64,000 nt of DNA from Laccaria trichodermophora (Eukaryota > Basidiomycota > Agaricomycetes > Agaricales > Hydnangiaceae). Position 1 is the first letter of the stretch. The number at the start of each line of letters is the position of its first letter. This document shows positions 47,090-59,900 of the stretch, one piece after another. A program made the translations under genes and the position numbers. The notes under the pieces were generated by a model. The model saw nothing but the letters and a program-made list of their open reading frames with translations, was not told the DNA's origin and did no database searches. The stretch lies in the NCBI GenBank assembly GCA_018417955.1, contig JACTVC010000004.1, positions 2,418,001-2,482,000 on the forward strand, in the 5' to 3' direction.

Positions 47090-50000
47090 AACAATAGAAA
47101 TTGACAATTGTCCCAATAAGTCATAGGGCTACCCCAATGGGCCCAATTACAAAAGACATTATGATACTATACATTGGCCCAACAACATGACAATATGTAT
47201 ATTTGATTGTTGGGCCCAACAATGGTGCCACAGTCCAAGCTAAGGGTTTATAGATTGGCCACATGGCTTAAATGGGGGTAATTTTGGCTGTTGATATATG
47301 ACAGTATTAAGGTACCATTGATAGTTGGGCCCAATGAAGGGAAATCGTTAAGGGAGATGGTTGGGCCCAATGGCCCAATTATTAAGCTACGGTTGATGGT
47401 TGGGCCTAATGTAAGGTATTTGTTAAGGGAACAGGTTGGGCCCAATGGTAAAATTTCAATGCTATGGCTTGTAAGTTGGGCCCATGCCATGATATAAGCT
47501 ATAGTTCATAGGTTAGCCCAATGATTATTTGAATTTTGTGGGTGTGGGCTTTGGTCCGGTAAGCCCGCGGGTCCGCTCCTGTTCCATTGGACCCACGGCC
47601 GCACAATTGTGCAATTACACCCGCAGGTTGGCTATTGTGCAGTTACCCCCACAGGGTAGCTTATGTTCCGTTACCCCTGCGGGTTGCCACGCAGGCCAGA
47701 TCATGTTCCATTACCCCCGCGGATCAACAATTGATCCATTACACCCTTGGGCTGGCTGTTGTTCATTACCCCCACAGGGCAGCTCTTGTTCCGTTAGCCC
47801 CGTGGGTCGCCACACAGGCAAGATTATGTTCCATTACCCCACGGGTCGACAATAGGTCCATTACACCTGCGGTATCTTATTCCATTACACCCACAATGTC
47901 CAGCTCTTGTTCCCTTAGACCCACGTAACCTTCTTCCATTTGGCCCGCAGGTCTCCAATTACAGCCATGGACCATTTGTGGCTCCCCGCGGGTCTCCAAT
48001 TACACCCACGGATTACCTGCTGCTCCGTTACACCTGTGGCCACCCATGGACCACCTGCTGCTCCTTGACCAATTGGCCCTCTTCCATCAGCCCCCCACCT
48101 GTGGGCCACGTTTGCAGCTGGCCTGCAAAATGGACCAACAATTGTGCCTTTACATTCACAGACCATTATTCTGTTACACCTGTGTACCAGCAATAGTGCC
48201 ATTACATCCACGGATGAGCTCTTGTTCCATTACACCCATGGGCTACACTCTCATCCATGGACCTGCCCTTGTTCTGTTACCCCCATGGACCAACAATTCT
48301 TTTATCCATGGACTGACAGATTACCTACCGCTCTGTTACATCTGCAGACACCCACAGACCACCTGCTGGTCCTTAAACAATAGGCCCTCTTCCATCAGCT
48401 GCCCACCCATGGGCCACGTTTGCAGCTGGCCTGCAAAATGGACCAACAATTGTGCCTTTACATTCACAGACCATTATTCCGTTACACCCATGGACCAGCA
48501 ATTGTGCTGTTTCATCTGCTGACGAGCACTTGTTCCATTACACCTGTGGGCTGCGCTCTCATCCGTGGACCTGCTCTTGTTCTGTTACCCCCACAGACCA
48601 GCAATTCTTTTATCTGCAGACCAACGGATTACCTACCACTCTGTTTCTGCGGACACCCATTGTTGCTGTTGGACCCATGGGCCACACCATTTGTTAAGCC
48701 CATTGGTCCATTACATCTGCGGGCCACCAGCTAGAGCTCCACGGATGTGAACATCTGGATTTGTATTTAACATGCTGAATGTCATTGCCCCAAAGATGCA
48801 GCTGAAAGAATGTCCAGATTTGTGATTACCTTGGTGAACGTCACTGATCCGAAAATATGGCTGAAAAAACATCCGGATTTGTATTAGTGCAACAATGTCC
48901 GAAGTTTCAGATGTATTTTTGACATGGACCAGACAACCCCCCGTGGAATGCTCTGAAGTCCGAAATTTTTTAAGTTACTTCCATCTGGATATAATAATCC
49001 CCATAGACTGCACCAATGTCCGAAATTTTTGATGTAATTTTGACAGGGGCCAGACAACCCCCATGGAATGCTCCAATGTCTGAAATTTATACTTCAAGTA
49101 CCTGAAAATGCAGTCACAAAAACATCCGGATTTGTATTTAACATGCTGAATGTCATTACCCCGAAAATGTGGCTGAAAAGATGTCTGGAGTTGTAGTTGA
49201 CTTGGTCAATGTCACCGCTCCGAAAATGCGGCCGAAAAAACATCCGGATTTGTATTTAACATGCGGAATGTCATTGCCCCGAAAATATGGCCGAAAAAAT
49301 GTCCGGATTTGTGATTAACTTGGTGAACGTCACTGATCCGAAAATGCGGCTGAAAAAACATCCGGATTTGTATTAGTGCAACAATGTCCGAAGTTTCGGA
49401 TGTAATTTTGACATGGACCAGACAACCTCCCGTGGAATGCTCTGAAGTCCGAAATTTTCTAAGTTACTTCCATCCAGATATAATGATCCACATAGACTGC
49501 ACCAATGTCCGAAATTTCGGATGTAATTTTGACAAGGCCAGACAACCCCCATAGAATGCTCCAATGTCCGAAATTTAGTACTTCAAGTACCCGAAAATGC
49601 CGCCAAAAAAACATCCGGATCTGTATTTAACATGCTGAATGTCATTGCCCCGAAAATACGGCCGAAAAAATGTCCGGATTTGTGATTAACTTGGTGAACG
49701 TCACTGATCCGAAAATGCAGCCAAAAAAACATCCGGATTTGTATTAGTGCAACAATGGCCAAAATTTCGGATGTAATTTTGACATGGACCAGACAACCCC
49801 CCATGGAATACGTTGATGTCTGAAATTCGAGACTACAAAACTTTGTAGTGTCTGCTTTTTAGACTACACCATTTTCTAATGACCAGTTGAACTCAGGCAG
49901 AACTCTCTCAATTCTTAACCGATTTGGATGTTCTTGGGCTCGTTTTGACAGGTAAATCCGTGGGGTTGTGGGCACGGGTACTCCACAGGTCATGTATGGG

Positions 50001-50356
50001 CCACTTGTCCGATATTTATAGGTTTTTTAGTGTCCTTGATCATGAATGAGTATATGGGTTCATGGGTCTATGGTTGAAGGAGTGAGAAGGGTGGACATTT
50101 GCCATTTCTATATCATTGGTTTATTATGAATAAGTACATAGATTCAGGGTGCTATAGTTAAAGGAGTGATAACAGTGGGCATTTCGCTATTGCTTTCACT
50201 GTCTGTGTCACCTCTTCAACCATACATCCCCATGAACATATGTACTTATTCATTGATGTCTGGTCTCCCAAACTTGAAAGTTTGTAGTCCACTTTTCTGA
50301 CATATAATTTGTAGTGTCCTTCACTATGAATAAGTACATAGGTTCATGGGACTATC
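47090..50356 (+). repeat. left arm of a long imperfect inverted repeat
   Basis: The outermost match is CATAACAATAGAAATTGACA through GGGCTACCCCAATGGGCCCA (47,085-47,155 against 56,750-56,830 inverted). The inner part, 48,750-50,350, with TCCGGATTTGTATTTAACAT units and the CACCATTTTCTAATGACCAG stretch, matches 55,120-56,590 inverted. The left arm carries extra tandem arrays at 47,200-48,740. The copia element sits between the arms. Confidence 0.75.
47560..48740. repeat. GC-richer tandem array (CCATTACACCCGCGGG units)
   Basis: Imperfect units of 40-60 bases carry TGTTCCATTACCCCCGCGG, CACGGATTACCTGC and TGGACCTGCTCTTGTTCTG. It is one of the few CpG-containing stretches of the middle of the window. 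Frames over it are repetitive (W, P, C, H rich) and not genes. Confidence 0.65.
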
Positions 50357-50584
50357 TGTTGGAATAATACCCTAGTATGTGGTCAGCAATTTCATGGACG
50401 TCGTAGATAGATCGAGAATACTTAATTACTAAGCCCGAGGATATCACCGAGGTGATTTCTCACACACCTAGTATCTTGTAGTACATTCTAGTATTTACAT
50501 TCTGTAGTATATAAGGGCGATGAAATTGCCCTCTACAATAATCATTATTCTCTATATTTACCACTGTGCTATATACTCTCAACA
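50357..50584 (+). repeat. 5' LTR of the copia element
   Basis: 228 bases. A TATATAA box lies at 50,508-50,514, so transcription probably starts in the last 70 bases. At the CpG sites that differ between the LTRs this copy has T, G, C, T, T where the 3' LTR has C, A, T, C, C. Confidence 0.95.
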
Positions 50585-50602
50585 GGTTATGGGCCCCGGC
50601 CT
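50585..50602 (+). other. primer binding site candidate
   Basis: GGTTATGGGCCCCGGCC directly follows the 5' LTR, the position of the minus-strand primer site. The tRNA cannot be named from this window. Confidence 0.5.
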
Positions 50603-50703
50603 ATAAAAACTTAAACACATATTCGTTACACATGCACACGTATACACATGCATACGCACAAACTTTATCTCGTACACTTATCTACATTACATAACCTACT
50701 ACA

Positions 50704-53700
50704 ATGTCAGAAGAATATACAATGGGATCTTACTGGATGGAAATGCTGAAGGCCACAAATTGGATGCCATGGAAGCGACGGATGATGGCCGTGCTTCGTG
50801 ACCTTGGACTGGAGAAGTACATTGCAAAGGATGCAAAATCTCCAGGATCAGCCGATCCCCAAAACCCGAAAACGGAAGAATTAGCAGCGACGAAGAAATG
50901 GGCCGAAGGCAACGCCAAGGTGCAGACAAGAATAGAACTTGCTATCAGTGATGCAGAAATGATCCACATCAGTGGCGCAACAACAGCGCGGGAAATGTGG
51001 GATCAACTCACCATGGTCAAGGAATCCAAGGGCAGGCTAGGGGTGCTTGCAACACGTCGCGCGCTATACAGAATGAGCGCGGATGAGGGAATTGATCTGG
51101 TTGAACATATATCGAAGCTAAGAAAGCTTCAGGAAGAATTGCACCTAATGGAAAACATGGTATCAGATGAAGATTTCGTCATGATCTTGATCACATCGCT
51201 CCCTGAAAGTTGGGATAATTATACTTCATCGTACCTGGGTGCATCTGGAAATAAACCAACCCTGAAATCACACGAGCTTATTGCGATTTTAATCGAAGAA
51301 TACCGCCGTCGTCAAGGACAAAATGAGGAGACATCTGGAGGATTGTCTATGCAAGCTAGGCATCAGCAAAAGGGCGGAAGAAATACAAGCTCACAGGGAA
51401 AGAAGAAAACAGATGTGGAGTGTTACAACTGCCACAAGAAAGGCCACATGTCAAATGAATGTTGGGCCAAAGGTGGAGGCCGTGAGGGACAAGGTCCTAA
51501 GGGCCGTCGAGGACCAAATCGAGGTGACAGATCTCATCCAACACAAGATTCCATGAACAAATCTCTGGGAGATTGTGCTTACATGGTCAACCAGAATATC
51601 CACAAATTTTCGAAATATGACTGGGTACTTGACTCAGCCACAACTTCACACATTTGCACAACCCGAGATGCATTTATTGATTATGAGCCATTGAAATCTG
51701 AAGTAGACGGCATGGGCGGATCGGCAATGACACAGGGACGAGGAACAGTGGCAGTCAATTTTAAAATTGATGGCCAATCAATCAAACACACTTTGCGGAA
51801 TGTGTTGCATGTCCCAAAAGCACCAAATTGCTTACTCTCAATTCCTCACTTAGCATTTGGAGGAGGAAGGGTAGAATTTAATGGCAATGGATGCCAACTA
51901 TATGACAAAACCAATAGGGTTATTGGAAAGGGAAAGTTGATGAACATGTTATATTTGCTTGATGCACGCGCGGAATTGCCAAATCGGGAAAGCGCCCAAT
52001 ACGCATCAATTTGGACACACTCTTGGGATCAATGGCATCAACTTTATGGCCACATCTCTGTCAATGCAATTAAAAACCTGAAATCAAATGAAATGGTGGA
52101 TGGGCTCAAGATTGATGAGTCTACAATCCCATCATTGACTTGTGAAGCTTGTATTCAAGCAAAACAAGCACACAAACCATTTCCACAAGAAGCAAAAAAT
52201 CGATCCGAGATACCTGGTGAACGCATCATGAGTGATGTATGGGGACCAGCGCAAACAGAGTCAATCAGACGGTGGAAATATTATGTTCCATTTACAGATG
52301 ACGGCGCACGTTTAACCACCGTACTATTCCTAAAAAACAAGGGACAAGCATTTGACCGCATTAAGGAATATGTTGCCGTTATTGAATGGAAATTTGGAAA
52401 ACCCCCAAGATTTATGCGATTTGATAATGGGAAGGAACTGGTTAATGAGAAACTTCGAAATTGGGCTGCAGAAAAAGGAATTACTATTGAAACATCTGCC
52501 CCATATTCACCTTCTCAAAATGGAGTTGCAGAAAGGTTTAATCGCACACTTTTGGAACTTGCATGGGCAATGTTAATTGCGAAAAACCTTCCAGTATTTT
52601 TATGGGACGAAGCGGTCACGCACGCGGCATATTTACGGAACCGCGCACCCACATGTGCTTTAAACGGTAAAACGCCGTATGAAGCTTGGACAGGTAATAA
52701 ACCTGATATTTCGCACCTCAGGGAATTCGGATGCAACATTTGGGTGCTAGACGAGACCAAGGGTCGTTCTAAGCTCGCACCAAAGTCAAACAAATTTATT
52801 TTTGTAGGATTCCACGATGGATCGAAGTCAATCCGTTATTATGACGCTAAAACTCGAAAAATTAAAGTCTCACGCAATGTGGCATTTAACGAAAATGAAG
52901 AGCCACGAGAACTCGAAATTAAAGCTAATTTACCAGGTTTGCGCGTCGAGGGGGAGCCAGAAGAAAAATCGAACGCTCAAACACCTCAAGAAATCGAAAA
53001 AACATTAAATCCTATCCCTACAACAGTTCCTACACAAGAAATGCAAAGCCCTATTGAACCCATAAATTCTCCAACTCTTAGACCTCGTAGAACTCGCACT
53101 GATCACGATTATCGACTCTTAAATAATCCACAGGCACATCCAACGGATCGCACACTTGAAAATGCGACACCACCTGATATTACATGACACACAGAGTCAT
53201 CAGCTGCGAAAATAATTTCTAAAAATCGCACTCACCTTGCCTTCGAAGATTTTATCGGAAATTTAACCGAAAAATCATTCCAAGTGCTCTCAGGAATTTC
53301 TGACAAAGATGGATTACCAGAAACACTTGAAGATGCGATGCAGACTGAGGAGAAAGAGCATTGGAAAGCTGCTGTAGAAGCAGAATTAAATGTTTTAGAA
53401 AAAATGGGCACATGGAAAATGGAAGACTTACCAGTTGGAAGGGAACCAATCGGATGCCGTTGGGTATTCGATAAAAAACGAGACGAGCATGGAAACATTG
53501 TAAAATACAAGGCAAGACTTGTAGCACAAGGTTTCTCGCAGAAACCAGGAACGGATTTTAGCCATAACGGCACGTTTGCACCTGTTATGCGCTTCGAGAC
53601 GCTACGCACGATGCTCGCACTCACTGCAATAAATAAATGGGATATGCGTCAGCTCGACGTAAAAAGTGCATATTTAAATGGAAAGCTCACGGAGGAAATT

Positions 53701-54897
53701 TATATGAAGCAACCCCTGGGTTTTTCAGATGGAAGCGGACGCGTTTGTCGATTACAACGTGCGCTTTACGGTTTAAAACAGGCCGGACATGCGTGGAATT
53801 GTGAATTTAATGGCGCTATGGAAGAACTGGGATTCATGCAGCTAAGAACAGATTATTGCTGCTCTATTCAGAGAGAGGGGGAGAAATTTGCAATTTTATT
53901 GGTATGGGTGGATGACATACTCACACTCACCAATAACCCTGCGGAAAGTGATCGCGTCGAAGCAGAGCTTAAATCAAAATATGATATTAAAGCACTGGGC
54001 CAGCCTTCACTATTATTAGGAATGAAGGTTACTCACAACACTACAAACCATACTATCTCACTTTCACAAACTCATTACATCGATAAACTCCTCAAGAAAT
54101 TTAATCTTGAAAACCTGAATCCAGTTACCACGCCACTCGATCTGAACGTAGATCTAAATCAGGATGATGAGCCATCAGACGATGACATCACTCATGGCAC
54201 GCAAGGGTCAGGGATCTATGCAACAATGATTGGATCTCTGATGTACGCCGCATTGGGAACACGCCCAGATATTGCGTACGCAACAAATAGACTTGCACAA
54301 TTCACGAGCCGACCCCAACCGAAGCATTGGACAGCCGTTAAAAGAATATTTCGTTATTTGAAAGGCACAAAAAACTATATGCTCACGTATGGAGGACAGG
54401 ACTCTAATACAGACGTGAATATTTATTGTGATGCTGATTGGGCTTCACATGCCGACAGAAAATCAATCAGTGGATATATTGTAACCATAGCTGGAGGAGC
54501 TGTGGCTTGGAGCTCGAAAAAGCAAAATACTGTTGCTCTTTCAACTGCTGAAGCAGAATATGTTTCTGCTACTCACGCTGCCAAACAAGTACTTTGGCAT
54601 AGGTCTTTATTCGACGAACTCAAAATTCCGCAGCCAAAAACTTCCACAATTTTCACAGATAATCAGGCTGCAATATCTATTGGTCATAATCCGGAATTTC
54701 ACGCTTGCACAAAGCACATCAACATAGCGCTTCATTTTTTGCAAGATCACATCGAAAAAGGAACACTTAATATGGTCTACATAACAACCCACAACAACCT
54801 TGCAGATCTGTTCACTAAAGGGCTACCTAGGGTTGTACATCAAGACCTAACTTATGAAATAGGTGTAATACCTGACCAAGGGGGAGTGTTGGAATAA
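50704..54897 (+). pseudogene. copia Gag-Pol polyprotein, one in-frame TGA
   Basis: One frame from ATG 50,704 to the TAA at 54,895-54,897, broken only by TGA at 53,185-53,187. Order: Gag with zinc knuckle CYNCHKKGHMSNEC (residue about 240), aspartic protease WVLDSATTSHI (about 306; DSA instead of the common DSG), integrase zinc finger H..H then CEACIQAK, integrase core with D in SDVWGP, D in RFDNGKE and E in NGVAERFNR, reverse transcriptase (GCRWVFDKKRDEHGNIVKYK, DMRQLDVKSAYLNG, LLVWVDDILTLT) and RNase H (YCDADWASHADRKSISGY, ALSTAEAEYVS, TDNQAAI, THNNLADLFTKGL). The order integrase before reverse transcriptase defines Ty1/copia. Without the stop the product would be about 1,397 residues, a normal length. 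All catalytic residues I can check are present. Confidence 0.95.
54876..54886 (+). other. polypurine tract
   Basis: CCAAGGGGGAG abuts the 3' LTR, the normal plus-strand primer position. Confidence 0.7.
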
Positions 54898-55114
54898 TAC
54901 CCTAGTATGTGGTCAGCAATTTCACGGACATCGTAGATAGATCGAGAATACTTAATTACTAAGCCCGAGGATATCACTGAGGTGATTTCTCACACACCTA
55001 GTATCTTGTAGTACATTCTAGTATTTACATTCTGTAGTATATAAGGGCGACGAAATTGCCCTCTACAATAATCATTATTCTCTATATTTACCACTGCGCT
55101 ATATACTCTCAACA
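54887..55114 (+). repeat. 3' LTR of the copia element
   Basis: 228 bases, 223 identical to the 5' LTR; see the element entry for the five differences. Confidence 0.95.
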
Positions 55115-55119
55115 CTATC

Positions 55120-56840
55120 ATTGAAGGAGTGAAAAGGATGGACCATTTGACATTCCAGTATTTCACTTAGTTTTAAGATTGAACTATGTCATTCTCACTC
55201 CTTGAACCATATCTCCATGAACATATATATACTTATACATAGTAAACCAATGATCCAGCAATTGCAAAATGTCCACCCTTTTCACTCCTTCAACCATAGA
55301 CCCATGAACCCATATACTCATTCATGATCAAGGACACTAAAAAACCTATAAATATCGGACAAGTGGCCCATACATGACCTGTAGAGTACCCGTGCCCACA
55401 ACCCCACGGATTTACCTGTCAAAACGAGCCCAAGAACATCCAAATCGGTTAAGAATTGAGAGAGTTCTGCCTGAGTTCAACTGGTCATTAGAAAATGGTG
55501 TAGTCTAAAAAGCAGACACTACAAAGTTTTGTAGTCTCGAATTTCAGACATCAACGTATTCCATGGGGGGTTGTCTGGTCCATGTCAAAATTACATCCGA
55601 AATTTTGGCCATTGTTGCACTAATACAAATCCGGATGTTTTTTTGGCTGCATTTTCGGATCAGTGACGTTCACCAAGTTAATCACAAATCCGGACATTTT
55701 TTCGGCCGTATTTTCGGGGCAATGACATTCAGCATGTTAAATACAGATCCGGATGTTTTTTTGGCAGCATTTTCGGGTACTTGAAGTACTAAATTTCGGA
55801 CATTGGAGCATTCTATGGGGGTTGTCTGGCCTTGTCAAAATTACATCCGAAATTTCGGACATTGGTGCAGTCTATGTGGATCATTATATCTGGATGGAAG
55901 TAACTTAGAAAATTTCGGACTTCAGAGCATTCCACGGGAAGTTGTCTGGTCCATGTTAAAATTACATCTGAAACTTCAGACATTGGTGCACTAATACAAA
56001 TCCAGATGTTTTGTTGGCTGCATTTTCGGATCAGTGATGTTCACCAAGTTAATCACAAATCCGGACATTTTTTCGGCCGCATTTTTGGGGAAATGACATT
56101 CAGCATGTTAAATATGGATCTGGATGTTTTTTCGGCCGCATTTTTGGAGCAGTGACATTTACCCAGTCAACTACAACTCCGGACAATTTTTCGGCCGCAT
56201 TTTCGGGGCAAGCATCTTAAATACAAATCCGGATGTTTTTTCGCCCACATTTTTGGAGCAGTGACATTCACCCAGTCAACTACAACTCTGGACATTTTTT
56301 CGGCCACATTTTTGGGGCAATGTCATTCAGCATCTTAAATACAAATCCAGATGTTTTTTTCGGCCGCATTTTCGGAGCAGTGACATTAACTAAGTTAATC
56401 ACAAATCCGGACATTTTTTCGGCCGCATTTTTGGAGCACTGGTATTCTGCATATTAGTGACAAATCCGGACCTTTCTTCAGCCACATATTTGGGGCAGTG
56501 ACATCCAACATGACAACCACAAATCCGGACATTTTTTCAGTCACATTTTCGGAGCACTTGCAGTCAGCATGTCAATGTTTCGGGTGATCTCTTGAACGCA
56601 TGTGGCCCAACATTTGGCCATTCTGTAGATTATACTTTGTGTACCTATGGTACCATTGATTATGGCAATAACCACATCTGCAGAATATGCATTGGGCCAC
56701 ACATCAATACCATATGCTGTAAACATCCATTGGTCCCAGGTATGGATCCATAGTGTCCATGTGTATTGGGCCCATTGGGGTAGCCCTATGACTTATTGGG
56801 ACAATTGTCAATTTCTATTGTTATGGTACTATAGTGACAT
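55120..56840 (-). repeat. right arm of the long imperfect inverted repeat
   Basis: Reverse-complement partner of 47,090-50,350. It has six or more units of TCCGGA(T/C)(G/A)TTTTTTCGGCC with GCATTTTCGG or TTTTGGGGCA and CAGCATGTTAAATAC. It lacks the GC-rich array of the left arm, so the arms have grown apart by tandem expansion. Confidence 0.75.
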
Positions 56841-56986
56841 CTATGTATACTTGTGTTGAAATACAGCACCTATGGCAACCTACCACCAGCCTACATAGGG
56901 TACTCACTGACCTATGTATTCTATATATCGGGGGGGAACCTATGAAGCTATGGTTCCTACATAGGCTCCATAGATCTACATAGATC

Positions 56987-59900
56987 TCAACCGATTTCCT
57001 GATGCTGTACCCTACACTGCTCCTCCTCATCCCCCTGCCTAGCCAAAAATGCACCAAAATCCTGAGACCTCTTCCCCCCTCCCCCTCCGAAGCCCATCAT
57101 TGGGAACCCACCACCTGGTGCACCAATCCGACCAACTGGGAATCCACCACCATCACCTCCAATCTGTCCTGTAGGCAAATCATCCTCCTCCTCCAAATCA
57201 AAGAACCTTGTCCCTGCTCAACGGTACTGGGACTGACAATCTGAGTGTTGCTGAACACTGGTGAGGAAGGTGATTGGATGGAGGGTAATTGCGAGGAAGT
57301 GTTGGACCTTGATCTAGATTGGGAGGTTGAGGAATGTTTGGATTTGGATTTGGATTTGGGCCAGTTAAAGTTGGGGACAGTGGGATTGGGGATGTTTGGA
57401 GGTCTTATCAATGCCCCCCTAATTCCTGCAGGAATCCGGTCATTCCTGCGGATTCTGGTGGATTCCGGAGGAATGAAATTTAGCAGGGAGGCCTGCTATT
57501 TTCATCATTCCGGTGCCTTACCATTCTGGCAGAATTTGGGCATTCCGGAATTGACACTGGAATGTTCCGCAGGAACGGCAGGAACGGAATGTGACGGATT
57601 CCGGTCAGTTGTTTGTTTATTTTACCTTTGTTACCAAACAAAGGCAACACGCTTTCCTTTCCTCCCACCACCAACCATCCTCTTCCCCACCACCTCGATT
57701 CCCTCCCTCCAACCATGTTGACAACGGCGACACGACGACAATGCCACACCACCCATCAACGGCCACGACAACATGAACATGCTAGGTGGACGACAAGGCG
57801 ATGTGGCAACAAGGCGAGGAGGTGACGTGGCAACGGAATGACGACGAACGACGACGACGACGTTGACGTTGTTCATCACCCACATCTCACGACCCATGTA
57901 ACGACTACCCACTGCCCACGAAAACACCACAGCGCCCACAAAATCACCACGAACACCCACGAAAACACCACGGCACCCACGAAAACACCATGAACACCCA
58001 CGAAAACACCACGAACACCCACGAAATCACCATGGCGCCCATGACAACACCACGGCGCCCACGAAAACCACACAGTGCCCACGGAACGACGCCCAGTGCC
58101 CACACGCACCGCCAGCGCCCATGAAACGACGTCACAACGCAACGCAATGCCCAGTGGACACAACGCCAATGAGGACGACAACACACGAAAATGATGACAC
58201 GCAAGGACGACAACACGCAAAAACGACAACACGACGCGATGACATGTCGACGATGTGCGCCAACGAGACCTCTCCCTCCCCCTCCCCTGCTGCTCACCAC
58301 TCCTTCCTCTCCCTACTGCTCACCCACTACCCACCATCCCCTTCCCCCTCCCTTACTCCCCCTCCTTTCCTGCTCACCACTCCCTCCCTCTCCCTACCCC
58401 CTTCATTCCCTACCCCCTCCCTTCATTCCCAACCCCCTTCATTCCCTACCCCCTGTCTTCATTCCCTCATTCCCTACCTCCCCTCTCCCTCACTGCCCCT
58501 CCCTTCAGTTCTTCATTCCCCCCACTCCCCAGCACCCCTACCCCTCCACTCCTTCCCCCTCACTCCCTCCACTTTTCCCCTCTCCCTCCACTCCTCCCCC
58601 TCCCTCTATCTAGATTCAATGTAGATAAATTCCATCATGTATTTCTAATAAATGAGTTTAAATGAATCTTCCCTCTTTAAGTATAAATGTCCTAAGGAAT
58701 CCTAAGATTAAGTTAGATGAAGATGTCCAGGATGATGAGGATAACTAAATGACAGCAAAGGGAAGTATAAAGAAGTGTATACTAGTGTAATAGAAGTGTG
58801 CAGAAGTGTATATAGAAGTGTATATTAGTGTAAATTCACCAGATTCCAGTTCCATTCCTGAGGATTCCTGTGGATTCCTGTCCCATTCCTGTGGATTCCT
58901 GTCCCATTCCTGAGGATTCCTGAGGATTCCTGCAGGAATGGGTGGGGCACTATAAAGTACTGGATGTTTGGGGGTGTTGGGCTCAGTCAGACATAGACAT
59001 GGAGGTCCGGCTCAATGAAGATCGATTACGACGTGATTCTGAGGCCTCCCCATTTGAGTGATGAGTGACGCTTGTAGACTTTTTGTGTGCGTAGAGGCTT
59101 CCATCGAGATCTGTGTTTTCATCATCATCCTCTGCTGCTGCTGTTGGAGGAGGAGGGGCAGAAATGAAGTTCCCAAAACCTTCCCTCAATTGTTGGGATC
59201 AAGACCTCAAATGAGAATGAGACCCAGATGAAGACATCACCATAGTCCCCCCACCAGCGCCACTAGGACACTTCGAAAGCACCAACCCACCACTCCCTTG
59301 AAACCCTTCAAACTCCTCCCCATCACCAACAACACCAGCCTCCATGAGCCTCTTCATCTCCTTCCTCACCTTCTTCCTTTGTCTCCTCTCTTCCTTTTCC
59401 TTGAGACACTTGGCCTCCACTTCAGCTGCTTCAGTGGCTTTGGACATGGAGATGGATTGGATGGTGGATATGTCTAGTGGAGCAGTGTTGGAATTGAATG
59501 TTTGGGTTGTTAGGGTTGTTGTGGGAGTGCTGCCACTCCCGCTGCTGCTGTGGTGACAATGGAATAAAGGTGTATTGTCATCAGTGTTGTCGTCGTCAGG
59601 TGGGAGTTGGATGGGTGGTGGTCGGCTGAAGAGGTTGAATCCAAACAGGGTTATCCTCCTAGGTTTCCCATTTGCATTCACCTTGAACTTGGACTTGCAT
59701 TTTCATCTCCCCCTTCTGCTTCCTCTGCTAGGGTTTGAATGCAGAGAAAGCATCTCCACATGCTCGTTATCTGACAAGTCTGCTAGGAGACCTTGTAGCT
59801 CATCAGGACGTGCGTGGGGGATATGATTGACAGTGGGGTTGTACTGTTCTTCTCCTCCTGATGTCGAGTTGGGTTGTTGGTTGGTAGTGTTGTGTAAGCT

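Larger units (their letters stand above)
50357..55114 (+). mobile_element. Ty1/copia LTR retrotransposon, nearly intact, 4,758 bases
   Basis: Two 228-base LTRs (50,357-50,584; 54,887-55,114) start TGTTGG and end CAACA. The 5 bp target duplication CTATC lies at 50,352-50,356 and 55,115-55,119. The LTRs differ at five positions, all CpG against TpG or CpA. One long coding frame with a single TGA fills the interior. It is the youngest insertion visible here by structure. Confidence 0.95.

Noticed and set aside
47248..48750. Several 60-158 codon frames in the GC-rich array
   Set aside because: Peptides repeat the DNA unit (CSITP, PWTS) and change frame freely.
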